From JAFAMS01 sp963715815 (GTDB lineage Bacteria > Vulcanimicrobiota > Vulcanimicrobiia > Vulcanimicrobiales > Vulcanimicrobiaceae): 64,000 nucleotides of DNA. Position numbers and translations under genes: made by a program. Below, one piece after another: positions 16,146 to 24,499 of the stretch. The notes below the pieces were generated by a model that saw only the letters and a list, made by a program, of their open reading frames with translations, was not told where the DNA came from and searched no databases. How positions within the stretch are numbered: the first letter of the stretch is position 1; the number at the start of each line of letters is the position of its first letter. The DNA lies in contig OY970278.1 in assembly GCA_963715815.1 (NCBI GenBank), positions 992,001 to 1,056,000 on the forward strand. Direction: 5' to 3'.

Positions 16146-17198
16146 CTATGGTCCGAATGTGTAGACTTCGTGGCTGCCCGTAAACGATTCGACGCCGGGC
16201 ATTCCATCGGATTGAAAGCTTCCGCCGATCGCATGGAACGTGTTCCCGACGACTGCTGCAGCAAATCCGTGTCGCGCGACTTGCATGTGCGGCAGTTCTT
16301 CCCATGCCGACCACGCCGGCTTGCTGGGATCGAAACACTCGAATGCCCAGTAAGCGGTTTTGCCCGCCGTACTGCCGAGCTCGCCGCCTGTAATGCAAAT
16401 CTTGCCATTGTAGACGGCGCCCGAGATGTCACCACGCGGCATCGGTGAACGCCCGAAGTCGGTCCAGGTGTTCGTCGCGGGATCGTATGTTTCGACAAGA
16501 TCGATGACGCCGGAGAAACCCGGGCCCGGACCGGCGACGAAGACTGCGCCGATACGTCCATCGATCGCATATATCTTACCGTTCACGGCCGCGGCGACGT
16601 AGTGATTGCGCGCCGTCGGCATATCGGCGCACTTACCCCAAGAGTTGCTTGCAACCGTGTAGACTTCGCACGTACCGACGACGCGGTCTGGAGCCGCCGG
16701 GTAAACAGTCGTTTCCGGATGCCCGGGAATTCCCGAGTTTGCGCCGCCGATAACGTAAATCTTACCGCCGAGCTCGACGGCTTGTCCGGCCCCGCGCGGC
16801 GTCGGCATCGGGGCGAGCGCCTTCCATGTATCGCTCGCCGGATCGTACATCCAGCTATTGGCGACAGGATGCCACGCGACGTACGGATCGTTACCGAGGT
16901 GAACGAATCCGCCGAAAATGTAGACCTTACCGTTATATGAGGTGAGCATGATGTGATGCGCCGGTTGCGCCATCTCTTTCTTGCGGGTCCACGTCTGCGT
17001 CGTCGTATCGTACGCATACACGAGACCGACGGCGTTCGTCTTGGGTGAGAGGCCACCGAAAATGTAGATCGTGTTGCCGACGGTTGCGCCGTACAGCTCG
17101 CCCATAGGAATCGGAAACGCCGGCGCGTCTTTCCACGGATACGGCGGCGCTTGGCCGAGTAGCATCAACGCGCCAACGAGTGCGAGAATCCGTTTCAT
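16146..17198 (-). CDS. secreted Kelch-repeat protein
   Basis: 350 residues with a short signal peptide (MKRILALVGALMLLGQAPP). At least five Kelch blades are visible as GNTIYIFGG, GKVYIFGGF, GKIYVIGGA, GKIYAIDGR, GKICITGGE and GNTFHAIGGS, each followed by YDPxxxTW-type motifs. Kelch propellers bind carbohydrate or protein partners, and in N-acetylneuraminate epimerase they are catalytic. ATG 17198 has a GAGGA site five bases upstream and is preferred over the ATG at 17210, which overlaps the preceding stop. It is cotranscribed with the upstream binding protein. Confidence 0.87.
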   Translation of the reverse strand: MKRILALVGALMLLGQAPPYPWKDAPAFPIPMGELYGATVGNTIYIFGGLSPKTNAVGLVYAYDTTTQTWTRKKEMAQPAHHIMLTSYNGKVYIFGGFVHLGNDPYVAWHPVANSWMYDPASDTWKALAPMPTPRGAGQAVELGGKIYVIGGANSGIPGHPETTVYPAAPDRVVGTCEVYTVASNSWGKCADMPTARNHYVAAAVNGKIYAIDGRIGAVFVAGPGPGFSGVIDLVETYDPATNTWTDFGRSPMPRGDISGAVYNGKICITGGELGSTAGKTAYWAFECFDPSKPAWSAWEELPHMQVARHGFAAAVVGNTFHAIGGSFQSDGMPGVESFTGSHEVYTFGP

Positions 17199-17206
17199 GC
17201 TGTTCC

Positions 17207-18220
17207 TCATTTGATCGGCTTGAGATCTTTGAAGTATTGCGGCTGGGCGTGCATCGATTTTTCGATGAACGCGCTTGTCGTCGTCGTGTTGAAGTCGACC
17301 GGCGCCTTGACGCGGCCGTTTTTCACTAAGTAATCCTGCTCGAGGTTTGCCGCAGCGATGATGTTCTTGCCGAAGCGCGGATCGAAGTTCATGTACGTGA
17401 CGGCTTTCTCGGCAGATTTTGCGTCGAGTCCCTCGATCCAGTGCGTTGCGACGTCGGCGGCTTCTTTGGGATGCGTGCGGATGTACCACTCGGATTCCGC
17501 CATCGCGTCGACGAGTTTCTGCATGATCTCAGGGTTCTTCGCAACGTAGTCGGTCGAGCTGCCCATCCACAGCGAATAGCCCAGATATCCACCGCCGCGC
17601 TGGACGAGGAATGCACCGGGAATCTGATTGAGGATCATTGTCCCGTACGGCTCCCACGTCACCATCGCATCGACGCCACCCTGACGCATCACGGGTACGT
17701 GTTCGCTTGGCGGAACGTTGACAATCGTGACTTTGTCTACGGGGATGTTCGCCTTCGCAAGCACGTTGCGCAGATATTCTTCCTCGTTGCTGGCGAGCGC
17801 AAGCCCGACGCGCTTGCCTGCGAGATCCTCGACGTGTCCGGGACGAATCCCGGTCCCGTTGCGTGCGGTGATCGTGAACATGTCGTCGTAGTAGACACGC
17901 GTCGGATCGCCCATGATCTCGCATACGGCGAGCAAGTGTATCCCGTTTGCTGCCGAGACGTCTTGTGTCGTCGGGTTCTGCGCGATGAACTGCGCCTCGC
18001 CGCTCTCGAAGGCGCGTACGACTTCGGATCCGGTGCCGAGCACCTTGATCTTCAAATCAAGCCCGTGCTTGACGAAGATGCCCTTCTCGACGCCGACGAA
18101 CTCCGGAAGATGATTCATGTTCGCGACGGTCGCGAAAGTGAATTGCTGCTGTTGCGCGGCCACGGGGGCCGTTAAAAGCAAGGCGGCAACGGCGAACGAT
18201 AACCACCGTGAAAAACCCAT
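17207..18220 (-). CDS. NitT/TauT-type ABC substrate-binding protein, paralogue 1
   Basis: 337 residues with a Sec signal (MGFSRWLSFAVAALLLTAPVAA). The body carries FATVANMNHLPEFVGVEKGIFVKHGLDL, GTGIRPGHVEDLAGKRVGL and VDAMVTWEPYGTMIL, typical of SsuA/NMT1-like binding proteins. It is closely similar over its whole length to the protein at 25297-26331, which belongs to a full ABC operon, so this copy may share that transporter (inference). It has a strong GGAGGGG ribosome site. It is divergent from the CocE hydrolase across 66 bp. Confidence 0.9.
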   Translation of the reverse strand: MGFSRWLSFAVAALLLTAPVAAQQQQFTFATVANMNHLPEFVGVEKGIFVKHGLDLKIKVLGTGSEVVRAFESGEAQFIAQNPTTQDVSAANGIHLLAVCEIMGDPTRVYYDDMFTITARNGTGIRPGHVEDLAGKRVGLALASNEEEYLRNVLAKANIPVDKVTIVNVPPSEHVPVMRQGGVDAMVTWEPYGTMILNQIPGAFLVQRGGGYLGYSLWMGSSTDYVAKNPEIMQKLVDAMAESEWYIRTHPKEAADVATHWIEGLDAKSAEKAVTYMNFDPRFGKNIIAAANLEQDYLVKNGRVKAPVDFNTTTTSAFIEKSMHAQPQYFKDLKPIK

Positions 18221-18286
18221 CTACCCCTCCGTCCTGGCCGCACCGATTCGTAGGGGCTTGCATACAAGCCTTGAAAAGATGAGCCA

Positions 18287-20029
18287 ATGTTGGCGGAAGA
18301 CGCACGCAGCGAGCAGCGCGACGGAATGCAGATCGATTGGGATATCCCGATCGTTATGGACGACGGCGTCGTCTTACGCGCCGATCTGTTCCGTCCGCTC
18401 GAAGGACGCCACCCGGTCATCCTGAGCTACGGGCCATATGCAAAAGGCCTCTCGTTTAAGGAAGGCTACGTGTCCGCGTGGGAGCGGCTAACGGGCGAGC
18501 ACCCCGAAGTGCTCGCAAGCTCGAGCGGCAAGTATATGAATTGGGAAGTCGTCGACCCCGAACGCTGGGTCCCCGACGGCTATGCGTGCCTACGTATCGA
18601 TTCGCGCGGTGCGGGACGCTCGCCGGGCTATCTCGATCCGCGCTCGGCGCGCGAGATCGAAGACATCTATCTAGCCATCGAGTGGGCGGGCGTGCAGCCG
18701 TGGTCGAGCGGTAAAGTCGGGATGAACGGCATCTCGTACTACGCGAGCAATCAATGGCAAGTCGCTGCTAAGAATCCGCCGCACCTCGCAGCCTGCTGCA
18801 TATGGGAAGGCTCATCTGACATCTATCGCGAGCAATCGCGACACGGCGGCATTCTCTGCACGTTCCGTCAGCATTGGTACGACATGCAGGTCAAGACCGT
18901 TCAGCACGGTCTCGGTGAGCGCGGGAGGCGCAGTCCGATCACGGGCGATCTGGTCTGCGGTCCCGAGACGTTAACTGACGAGGAGCTTGCGGAGAATCGC
19001 ATCGACATTGGGCAAGCGCACTACGAGCATCAGCTGATCGACGAGTTCTACTCAAAGCGACAAGCGGATTTCTCGAAAATCACCGTGCCGTTGATGTCCG
19101 CAGGTAATTGGGGCGGTCACGGCTTGCACTTGCGCGGCAACGTCGAAGGCTTCTTGCAAATCGCGTCCGAGCAGAAGTGGCTGGAGTTGCACGGCCTCGA
19201 ACATTGGACCGAATTCTATACCGACTACGGCATCGATCTGCAGAAGCGGTTCTTGGCGCATTTCCTCAAGGGCGAGGAAACAGCATGGAAAGATGAGCCG
19301 CGCGTTCGTCTGCAAGTTCGGTATCTCGATAAGTTCGTCGAGCGTTCTGAGAACGAATGGCCCCTCGCGCGCACGCAGTGGACGAAATTCTATCTTGATC
19401 TGAACGCTCGCGCACTCAGCCGCAAGCCGGTTCCTGATGCGACATTCACGTACGATGCGCTTGGTGAGGGCGTCACGTTTCTATCGGAGCCGCTGAGCGA
19501 AGAGACGGAGATCACCGGGCCGACGGGGCTGAAATTGTTCTTGTCGTCGTCGACGAACGATACCGACGTCTTTGCGGTGCTCCGCGCGTTCTCGCCAAGC
19601 GGCGACGAAGTAGTCTTCCAAGGCGCAATCGATCCGCATACGCCGCTTGCGCAAGGCTGGCTGCGCGTCTCGCATCGAAAGCGCGACGCCGGGCGCAGTA
19701 CGCCGTATCGTCCGTGGCACCCGCACGACGCCTTGCGCCCGTTGCACGCAGGCGAGATTGCCGATCTCGACGTCGAGATCTGGCCGACGTGCATTGTTTT
19801 GCCGCCGGGCTATCGCATCGGACTAACGTTGCTCGGCAAGGATTATGAGTATTCGGGAGTTAGCGGTGGCCGGCTTTCGAATTTTAAAAACGAGATGCGC
19901 GGCTCCGGGCCGTTCCTACACAACGATCCGCGCGATCGCCCACCCGACGTATTTGGGGGGAAGACCACGCTTCACACGACAGCCGCACAACCGTCCTACG
20001 TTCTGTTGCCAATCATCCCGAAGGAGTAG
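18287..20029 (+). CDS. CocE/NonD family hydrolase (X-Pro dipeptidyl-peptidase S15-like), copy 1
   Basis: 580 residues. The N-terminal alpha/beta-hydrolase domain begins with IPIVMDDGVVLRADLFRP and has the nucleophile Ser 150 in GMNGISYYASNQW. The His region may lie in LHGLEHWTEFYTDYG, followed by RFLAHFLKG. The C-terminal beta-sandwich (EITGPTGLKLFLSSS..., GWLRVSHRK, YRIGLTLLGKDYEY) is typical of CocE. Relatives cleave esters such as cocaine, or amides and acylated amino acids. There is no signal peptide. A second in-frame ATG at 18326 fits the homologue better and could be the true start. A Liv-type binding protein follows 6 bp later. Confidence 0.9.
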   Translation: MLAEDARSEQRDGMQIDWDIPIVMDDGVVLRADLFRPLEGRHPVILSYGPYAKGLSFKEGYVSAWERLTGEHPEVLASSSGKYMNWEVVDPERWVPDGYACLRIDSRGAGRSPGYLDPRSAREIEDIYLAIEWAGVQPWSSGKVGMNGISYYASNQWQVAAKNPPHLAACCIWEGSSDIYREQSRHGGILCTFRQHWYDMQVKTVQHGLGERGRRSPITGDLVCGPETLTDEELAENRIDIGQAHYEHQLIDEFYSKRQADFSKITVPLMSAGNWGGHGLHLRGNVEGFLQIASEQKWLELHGLEHWTEFYTDYGIDLQKRFLAHFLKGEETAWKDEPRVRLQVRYLDKFVERSENEWPLARTQWTKFYLDLNARALSRKPVPDATFTYDALGEGVTFLSEPLSEETEITGPTGLKLFLSSSTNDTDVFAVLRAFSPSGDEVVFQGAIDPHTPLAQGWLRVSHRKRDAGRSTPYRPWHPHDALRPLHAGEIADLDVEIWPTCIVLPPGYRIGLTLLGKDYEYSGVSGGRLSNFKNEMRGSGPFLHNDPRDRPPDVFGGKTTLHTTAAQPSYVLLPIIPKE

Positions 20030-20035
20030 CCTGCG

Positions 20036-21277
20036 ATGAATCGACGCTCGGCCGCATTTCTTGCGGTACTCACGCTAGCGTTTGCCACGTTCGTACCCAT
20101 GCGCGCCGCGCACAGTCAAGCGGCGCCGCTACGTCTTGGAGTCATGCTCCCGTTGACCGGCGGCTTCGCCGCACTCGGAAATTACACGAAAGAAGGCCTC
20201 GAGCTGTACCTGCGCGAGCACAACAACGAGCTCGGCGGACGCAAAGTCGATTTGGTGTATGCGGACGATACGAACGTTCCGCAAATGGGCGTCACGCAGC
20301 TGCGGCGCCTCGTCGAGCAAGAACACATCGACGTTCTCTTCGGGCCAGTGGCGGCCAATGTCGGTGCGGCAGTTGTACCGTACATCGAAGAGCACAAGCT
20401 GCCGACGGTCTGGCCGATCGTCTCCGATGATGATCTTACACAACGCAAACCCAGCGACTACATCGCGCGCACGGGTTGGACGAGCAGTCTAACGACGCAC
20501 GTCCTAGGCGATTACGCGTACAAAGTGCTCGGCTATCGTAAAGCCGCAACGATTGCCTACGACTTCAATTTCGGCTGGCAATCGATTCAGGGCTTCGCCG
20601 ATGTGTTCATGACCGATGGCGGCAAGATCACAAAGCAAATCTGGACGCCGATCACGACGACCGATTTCTCGTCGTATCTTTCGGCGCTGCCGCGTGACGT
20701 CGACGTGATTATGTGCAGCTTCTCGGGCCAGACTGCGATCAATTTCATGCAGCAGTACAAAGAATTTGGTATCAAGATCCCGGTCGTGTGCCAAGGAAAC
20801 GCAACCGATGAGAGCACGCTCGACCAGGAAGGTCCTGCGGCCGTCGGCATCGTCGACGCGCTTCACTATAGCGCCGCGCTCGACACGCCCGCGAATAGGT
20901 CGTTCGTCGCGCGCTACACGAAAGCGTTCAGCCATCGTCCCGGTTACTACGGTGAAGGCGGATACGTCGGCGCCGAGTTCTTAGATAAGGGTCTTGCGAA
21001 AGCGCACGGCAACACATCGGATGCGGCGGCCCTGATCAAAACCATTCGCAGCGTTTCCGTCAGCGATGCTCCGCGCGGACCGATCGAGATGGATTCATAT
21101 GGAAATCCGATCGAGAACGTCTACATCCGCAAGGTCGAAGATAAGAATGGCACCCTGCAAAACACGGTGATCCGGACGTATCCGAAGGTCTCGCAATTCT
21201 GGACGTGGCCGCCCGCGCAATACATCGCGCGTCCTGCCTACGGCCGCGCATCCCCACCTTGTAACGCCTGCCAGTAG
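20036..21277 (+). CDS. branched-chain amino acid-type (LivK-like) ABC substrate-binding protein
   Basis: 413 residues. A Sec signal peptide (ending near MRAAHSQA) is followed by the Peripla_BP_6 fold: LRLGVMLPLTGGFAALGNYTKEGLELYLREHNNELGGRKV. Proteins of this type bind amino acids, aromatic acids, amides or urea. The C-terminus ends CNACQ, the same unusual CxxC ending as the protein at 41498-42709. No livHMGF genes are adjacent; the complete system at 37-40 kb could serve it (inference). It is probably cotranscribed with the CocE hydrolase and followed 4 bp later by a DUF302 gene. Confidence 0.9.
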   Translation: MNRRSAAFLAVLTLAFATFVPMRAAHSQAAPLRLGVMLPLTGGFAALGNYTKEGLELYLREHNNELGGRKVDLVYADDTNVPQMGVTQLRRLVEQEHIDVLFGPVAANVGAAVVPYIEEHKLPTVWPIVSDDDLTQRKPSDYIARTGWTSSLTTHVLGDYAYKVLGYRKAATIAYDFNFGWQSIQGFADVFMTDGGKITKQIWTPITTTDFSSYLSALPRDVDVIMCSFSGQTAINFMQQYKEFGIKIPVVCQGNATDESTLDQEGPAAVGIVDALHYSAALDTPANRSFVARYTKAFSHRPGYYGEGGYVGAEFLDKGLAKAHGNTSDAAALIKTIRSVSVSDAPRGPIEMDSYGNPIENVYIRKVEDKNGTLQNTVIRTYPKVSQFWTWPPAQYIARPAYGRASPPCNACQ

Positions 21278-21281
21278 ACTG

Positions 21282-21650
21282 ATGGAAAAAGAGAGCAAAT
21301 ACAGCTACACGGAAACGGTTGCGCGTCTTTCAAAAGCGATTACCGACGCCGGCAACGCGATCTTCGCAACGATCGATCAAGCTAGAGCGGCGGAGGGCGT
21401 CGGCTTAAAGCTGCGCCCGACGACGCTTATCGTGTTCGGCAATCCGAAGGGCGGCACGCCGCTGATGGATGCGCATCCACTGTTCGCGCTCGAGCTTCCG
21501 CTTAAAATTGTCGTGTGGGAAGACGGCGGCATGACGTTTGTCGGCTACACATCGATGGCTGACGTCGCAAGGCGCTACGACATCGAAGACGATCCACGCA
21601 TCGCCAACATGGACAAAGCTCTCGACACATTGAGCGCTGCGATAAGCTAA
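21282..21650 (+). CDS. DUF302 domain protein
   Basis: 122 residues, essentially all DUF302: an amphipathic N-terminal helix, then AIFATIDQARAAEGVGLKLRPTTLIVFGNPKGGTPLMDAHPLFALELPLKIVVWED. The FGNPKxGTPLM and ALxLPLK motifs are diagnostic. The domain folds as a small alpha/beta unit of unknown biochemical function and is often found with stress or redox genes. It starts 4 bp after the binding-protein stop and is probably the last gene of that transcript. Confidence 0.9.
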   Translation: MEKESKYSYTETVARLSKAITDAGNAIFATIDQARAAEGVGLKLRPTTLIVFGNPKGGTPLMDAHPLFALELPLKIVVWEDGGMTFVGYTSMADVARRYDIEDDPRIANMDKALDTLSAAIS

Positions 21651-21684
21651 CTCGTCGTTCGTTTTAGGGTGCGTTCGCCGTCAT

Positions 21685-21713
21685 TTGACAAAGCGTTGTC
21701 ATCGGCGTATGGG
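21685..21713 (+). promoter_or_regulatory. hsp20 promoter candidate with overlapping inverted repeat
   Basis: TTGACA at 21685-21690 is a consensus -35. Seventeen bases on lies TATGGG (21708-21713), a weak -10. The -35 is embedded in a perfect inverted repeat TGACAA-AGCG-TTGTCA (21686-21701), a plausible operator for a dimeric heat-shock repressor. It sits 44-72 bases upstream of the Hsp20 ATG. It does not match the longer CIRCE element. Confidence 0.45.
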
Positions 21714-21756
21714 TGGTGCATCGACAGCCCCTCTCCTAAATTTGAGGTCTACAATA

Positions 21757-22269
21757 ATGGCAACACTCACCAAGAGAACGAACGGTGACAGTTTGCGCGT
21801 GCACGGCAATTGGCCGCAGCGCGTCTCTGAAAATGGGTACGGCGGTTTCGATCCGCTGGTCGATCAGATACGCACGATGCGCCGGATGGCGAATACGCTA
21901 CTCGCGAACGGATCGAGCTATGACGCGCTGGACGCGGGGTCGTTTCCTCCGATCGAGGTCTACGAACGGGACGATAGTTACGTAATCGAAGCTATGGTCC
22001 CGGGTTTCAAACGCGACGAGATCGAGATCGATTGTCGCGACAATCGCTGTACCATTTCAGGCTCCTCCGAACGTCAAGCTGTCGAAGAACGTTTGAAGGG
22101 GCAAATCTATCAATCGGAATTCGAGAGGCGCGATTTCAAGCGGACGATAACGCTGCCCGCGGAGATCGACGCCGACAAAGTTTCAGCGCGGCTTCAGGAC
22201 GGCGTCTTGACGATTACGTTACCTACTACGATTCCGAACGCCGCAAAGAGAGTTCCCATCACGGCCTAA
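21757..22269 (+). CDS. Hsp20/alpha-crystallin small heat-shock protein
   Basis: 170 residues. The alpha-crystallin domain begins PPIEVYERDDSYVIEAMVPGFKRDEIEIDCRDNRCTISG, continues with YQSEFERRDFKRTITLPAEIDADKVSARLQDGVLTITLP, and ends with the PNAAKRVPI tail that provides the IxI-type C-terminal anchor. It is an ATP-independent holdase. ATG 21757 has GAGG upstream; an earlier in-frame start would run through the promoter region. It appears to be monocistronic, with its own promoter-like region and a strong terminator downstream. Confidence 0.95.
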   Translation: MATLTKRTNGDSLRVHGNWPQRVSENGYGGFDPLVDQIRTMRRMANTLLANGSSYDALDAGSFPPIEVYERDDSYVIEAMVPGFKRDEIEIDCRDNRCTISGSSERQAVEERLKGQIYQSEFERRDFKRTITLPAEIDADKVSARLQDGVLTITLPTTIPNAAKRVPITA

Positions 22270-22277
22270 GTCGGCAA

Positions 22278-22310
22278 GTGGGCGGGGCGAACCCCCGCCC
22301 ACGTCTTTTA
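22278..22310 (+). terminator. rho-independent terminator after hsp20
   Basis: A perfect ten-base-pair stem, GTGGGCGGGG (22278-22287) with CCCCGCCCAC (22293-22302), encloses a five-base loop CGAAC and is followed by GTCTTTTAG. The T run is on the plus strand, so it ends the hsp20 transcript. It directly abuts the stop of the convergent cupin gene. Confidence 0.85.
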
Positions 22311-22643
22311 GATCCGGTGGCCCGTACCGTTGACGATGCCTTTGCAGCTCAGCACGAAGGTGTCTTCAACCGCGGTGACTTGATGCTTGATGTTTGGCGG
22401 CGCGTGAAAGCCTTCGCCCGGGCCGAGCTCGATCGTTTGTCCGTCCAGGGTTGCACGTAGCTTTCCGCTGATCACGACCATCATCTGTTCTTGCGGATGC
22501 GCGTGCTCGACCGCGCCCTCGCCTTTGCCGAAGTACAGGCGGCCGACCTCGACTTGCTGGCCGGTGACGAGCGGGCCGAACGCCTTCGAATATTTTGGCG
22601 TCACGAACTCGCTCTTGATCTCATCGAACTGAAAGAACGGCAT
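22308..22643 (-). CDS. small cupin domain protein
   Basis: 111 residues forming one cupin barrel: GEGAVEHAHPQEQMMVVISGKLRATLDGQ holds motif 1 with the two His and the Gln, and GEGFHAPPNIKHQVTAVEDT holds motif 2. There is no signal peptide. It starts ten bases after the stop of the small membrane protein gene and is the last gene of the transport operon that begins at 26331. It may process or sense the imported compound (inference from position). Confidence 0.87.
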   Translation of the reverse strand: MPFFQFDEIKSEFVTPKYSKAFGPLVTGQQVEVGRLYFGKGEGAVEHAHPQEQMMVVISGKLRATLDGQTIELGPGEGFHAPPNIKHQVTAVEDTFVLSCKGIVNGTGHRI

Positions 22644-22653
22644 AGATCCTCCG

Positions 22654-22986
22654 TTATTCTTGGCGCGTCGTAACGCGCTCGACCCAATATTGGCGCTCGA
22701 TGGTCCAGGCTGCCGACGGCGAGACGCCGGTGAGGTGAATCCAGTTTCCGCTTACGCCTGTGACGGTCCCGCGGTTCTGCATGTACTGGATGTGAAATTG
22801 TTCGGGCGTGAACGGCAGCTCGGCCCACATCTCGACGCTCTTGTGCTGGCGCATCTGCGTCAGAATAGCAGGATCGGTCTTGCGCTGCGCGCTGACGACG
22901 CTATACGCGTACCACACGCACCAGAGCACCACTACCGTCGCCAGAAAGAGCGCCGTGCGGTGCGTGTACCAGCGGTGCTTCCTCAA
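22654..22986 (-). CDS. single-pass membrane protein of unknown function in ABC transporter operon
   Basis: 110 residues from TTG 22986, which overlaps the permease stop as TTGA. A basic N-terminus (RKHRWYTHR) precedes one membrane helix (TALFLATVVVLWCVWYAYSVV), followed by an 80-residue extracytoplasmic domain with FTPEQFHIQYMQNRGTVTGVSGNWIHLTGVSPSAAWTIERQYW. I do not recognise the family. Its place between two permeases and a cupin in one tight operon suggests a transport accessory protein. The longer open frame upstream is only the antisense-free overlap with the permease. Confidence 0.75.
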   Translation of the reverse strand: MRKHRWYTHRTALFLATVVVLWCVWYAYSVVSAQRKTDPAILTQMRQHKSVEMWAELPFTPEQFHIQYMQNRGTVTGVSGNWIHLTGVSPSAAWTIERQYWVERVTTRQE

Positions 22987-23762
22987 TTGTACGCGCCCCA
23001 ACGCTCGACCGTCGCGCGTTCGAGCGGGCCGAGCAGCAGAGCATCGAGCGCATACGCGATCACGCCGATGACCACGATGCCGGCCAGGATCACGTCGGTG
23101 CGCAGATACTGCGCGGCGCTGTAGATCATGAAGCCGAGACCCTGGGTTGCCCCGACGAGCTCCGCTGCGATCAATGCGCGCCAGCCGAAGCCTAAGCCAA
23201 GCCGCAATCCGCTGATGATCCCGGGAAGCGCACCCGGAACGAGCACGTCCGTAATCGCGCGCCAGCGCGATGCGCCCAGTGTGAAGACGGCTTGTTCGTA
23301 GACGCGCGGCACTGTGCGCACTCCGAGCAGCGTATTGAAGAAGATGATGAAGAACACGCTGTTCGCGATTACGAACAGCAGCATCTTCCACGTCAATCCA
23401 AACCATGTGATGGCAAGCGGCAGCCAGACGATGCCGGAGATCGCGTTGAAGAATGCGGCCAGCGGTTCAACGAAGCTGCCGAACCGGCGGCTGAGTCCGA
23501 CGGCGACGCCCAGGACAATGCCGAGCGTGCTGGCGACGATTACGCTCAGGATCAGCCGCTCTAAGCTGATGCCCGTGTTGATGAGCAATGAATGATCGGC
23601 GATCCCCGAAACGATGACGCTGAAGACCGCTTCCGGCGTCGCAAGCGCGATCGGTTTGACGAGTCCGCTCGACGTTACGCCTTGCCACACCGCGAACAGC
23701 AATACGAAGCCTAAGAGGCCACGTAAAAGCTTCGCGTGTGCTAGCGGTGGACGAGTCCCCAT
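22983..23762 (-). CDS. ABC transporter permease, NitT/TauT type (second permease)
   Basis: 259 residues with six predicted helices. The cytoplasmic EAA loop reads VYEQAVFTLGASRWRAITDVLVPGALPGIISGLRLGLGFGWRALIAAELVG, characteristic of SsuC/TauC permeases. It forms the membrane channel of the importer with its neighbour and the ATPase. It overlaps the first permease gene by 22 bp. The two permeases are paralogous, sharing IWLPLxIxWFG and ATxERWG, so the transporter may be a heterodimer instead of the more usual homodimer. Confidence 0.92.
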   Translation of the reverse strand: MGTRPPLAHAKLLRGLLGFVLLFAVWQGVTSSGLVKPIALATPEAVFSVIVSGIADHSLLINTGISLERLILSVIVASTLGIVLGVAVGLSRRFGSFVEPLAAFFNAISGIVWLPLAITWFGLTWKMLLFVIANSVFFIIFFNTLLGVRTVPRVYEQAVFTLGASRWRAITDVLVPGALPGIISGLRLGLGFGWRALIAAELVGATQGLGFMIYSAAQYLRTDVILAGIVVIGVIAYALDALLLGPLERATVERWGAYN

Positions 23763-24499
23763 CGCTCGATCGTCGCTTCTTCGAGCGGACGCAGCACGAA
23801 GAAGTCGGTCAGATACCAGAGCGTGCCGATCGTGATCATCCCGGCGACGATCCGCGCGGTGAGATGGAACGCTTCAGCCTTAAAGATGAAATAACCGAGG
23901 CCCCCTGCGCCGATTACGATTTCGGCCGCGATGAGCACGCGCCAGCCGAATGCGGCGCCGAGTCGAACGCCGCCAACGATGTACGGAATTGCGCCGGGCA
24001 ACAAGACGTCAAAAACCATTCGGCGCCAGTCGCCGCCGAGCGTGAGAATTGCGTTGCGATAGACGCGCGGGACCGTCTTCACGCCGACGATCGTGTTGAA
24101 CAGCACGGGAAAGAATAGCGTGTACCATACGGCGACGACGATCGTTTTGTCCGAGAAGCCGAACCATACGATGAATAGCGGCAGCCACGCGATCCCCGAG
24201 AGCGATTGAAAGAAGCGGATCACCGGCAGCGTTACGTCCGCGACGACGTCGTTCAGCGCGACGAAGAAACCGGCAGCCATTCCGATCAGCGCCCCGGTCG
24301 TGGCCGCGATGAGAATGCGCTGGATCGTCTCGCCGGTGTAGACGGTAAGTACGCCTCTGCGAACGGAGTCTTCGAATGCCGCAGCGACGGCTGCTGGCGA
24401 CGGCATAATGTCCTGTGGGATATGAAACACCGCGACGACGATCGCCCACACTGCGACGAAGGCCGCGAACGGCGCAATCGCGCGTGCGGCGCCCATCAT
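23741..24499 (-). CDS. ABC transporter permease, NitT/TauT type (first permease)
   Basis: 252 residues with six helices. EAA loop: VYRNAILTLGGDWRRMVFDVLLPGAIPYIVGGVRLGAAFGWRVLIAAEIV. It also carries LSGIAWLPLFIVWFG. It is partnered with the permease at 22983 and the ATPase at 24496, whose stop overlaps this start as ATGA. It imports whatever the binding protein at 25297 captures; substrates of this family include sulfonates, nitrate, cyanate and pyrimidines. Confidence 0.92.
   Translation of the reverse strand: MMGAARAIAPFAAFVAVWAIVVAVFHIPQDIMPSPAAVAAAFEDSVRRGVLTVYTGETIQRILIAATTGALIGMAAGFFVALNDVVADVTLPVIRFFQSLSGIAWLPLFIVWFGFSDKTIVVAVWYTLFFPVLFNTIVGVKTVPRVYRNAILTLGGDWRRMVFDVLLPGAIPYIVGGVRLGAAFGWRVLIAAEIVIGAGGLGYFIFKAEAFHLTARIVAGMITIGTLWYLTDFFVLRPLEEATIERWGLVHR

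Noticed and set aside
18413..18432. GGTCATCCTGAGC match resembling the palindromic repeat
   Set aside because: It encodes the conserved HPVILSYGP segment of the CocE hydrolase, and the second half of the palindrome is missing.
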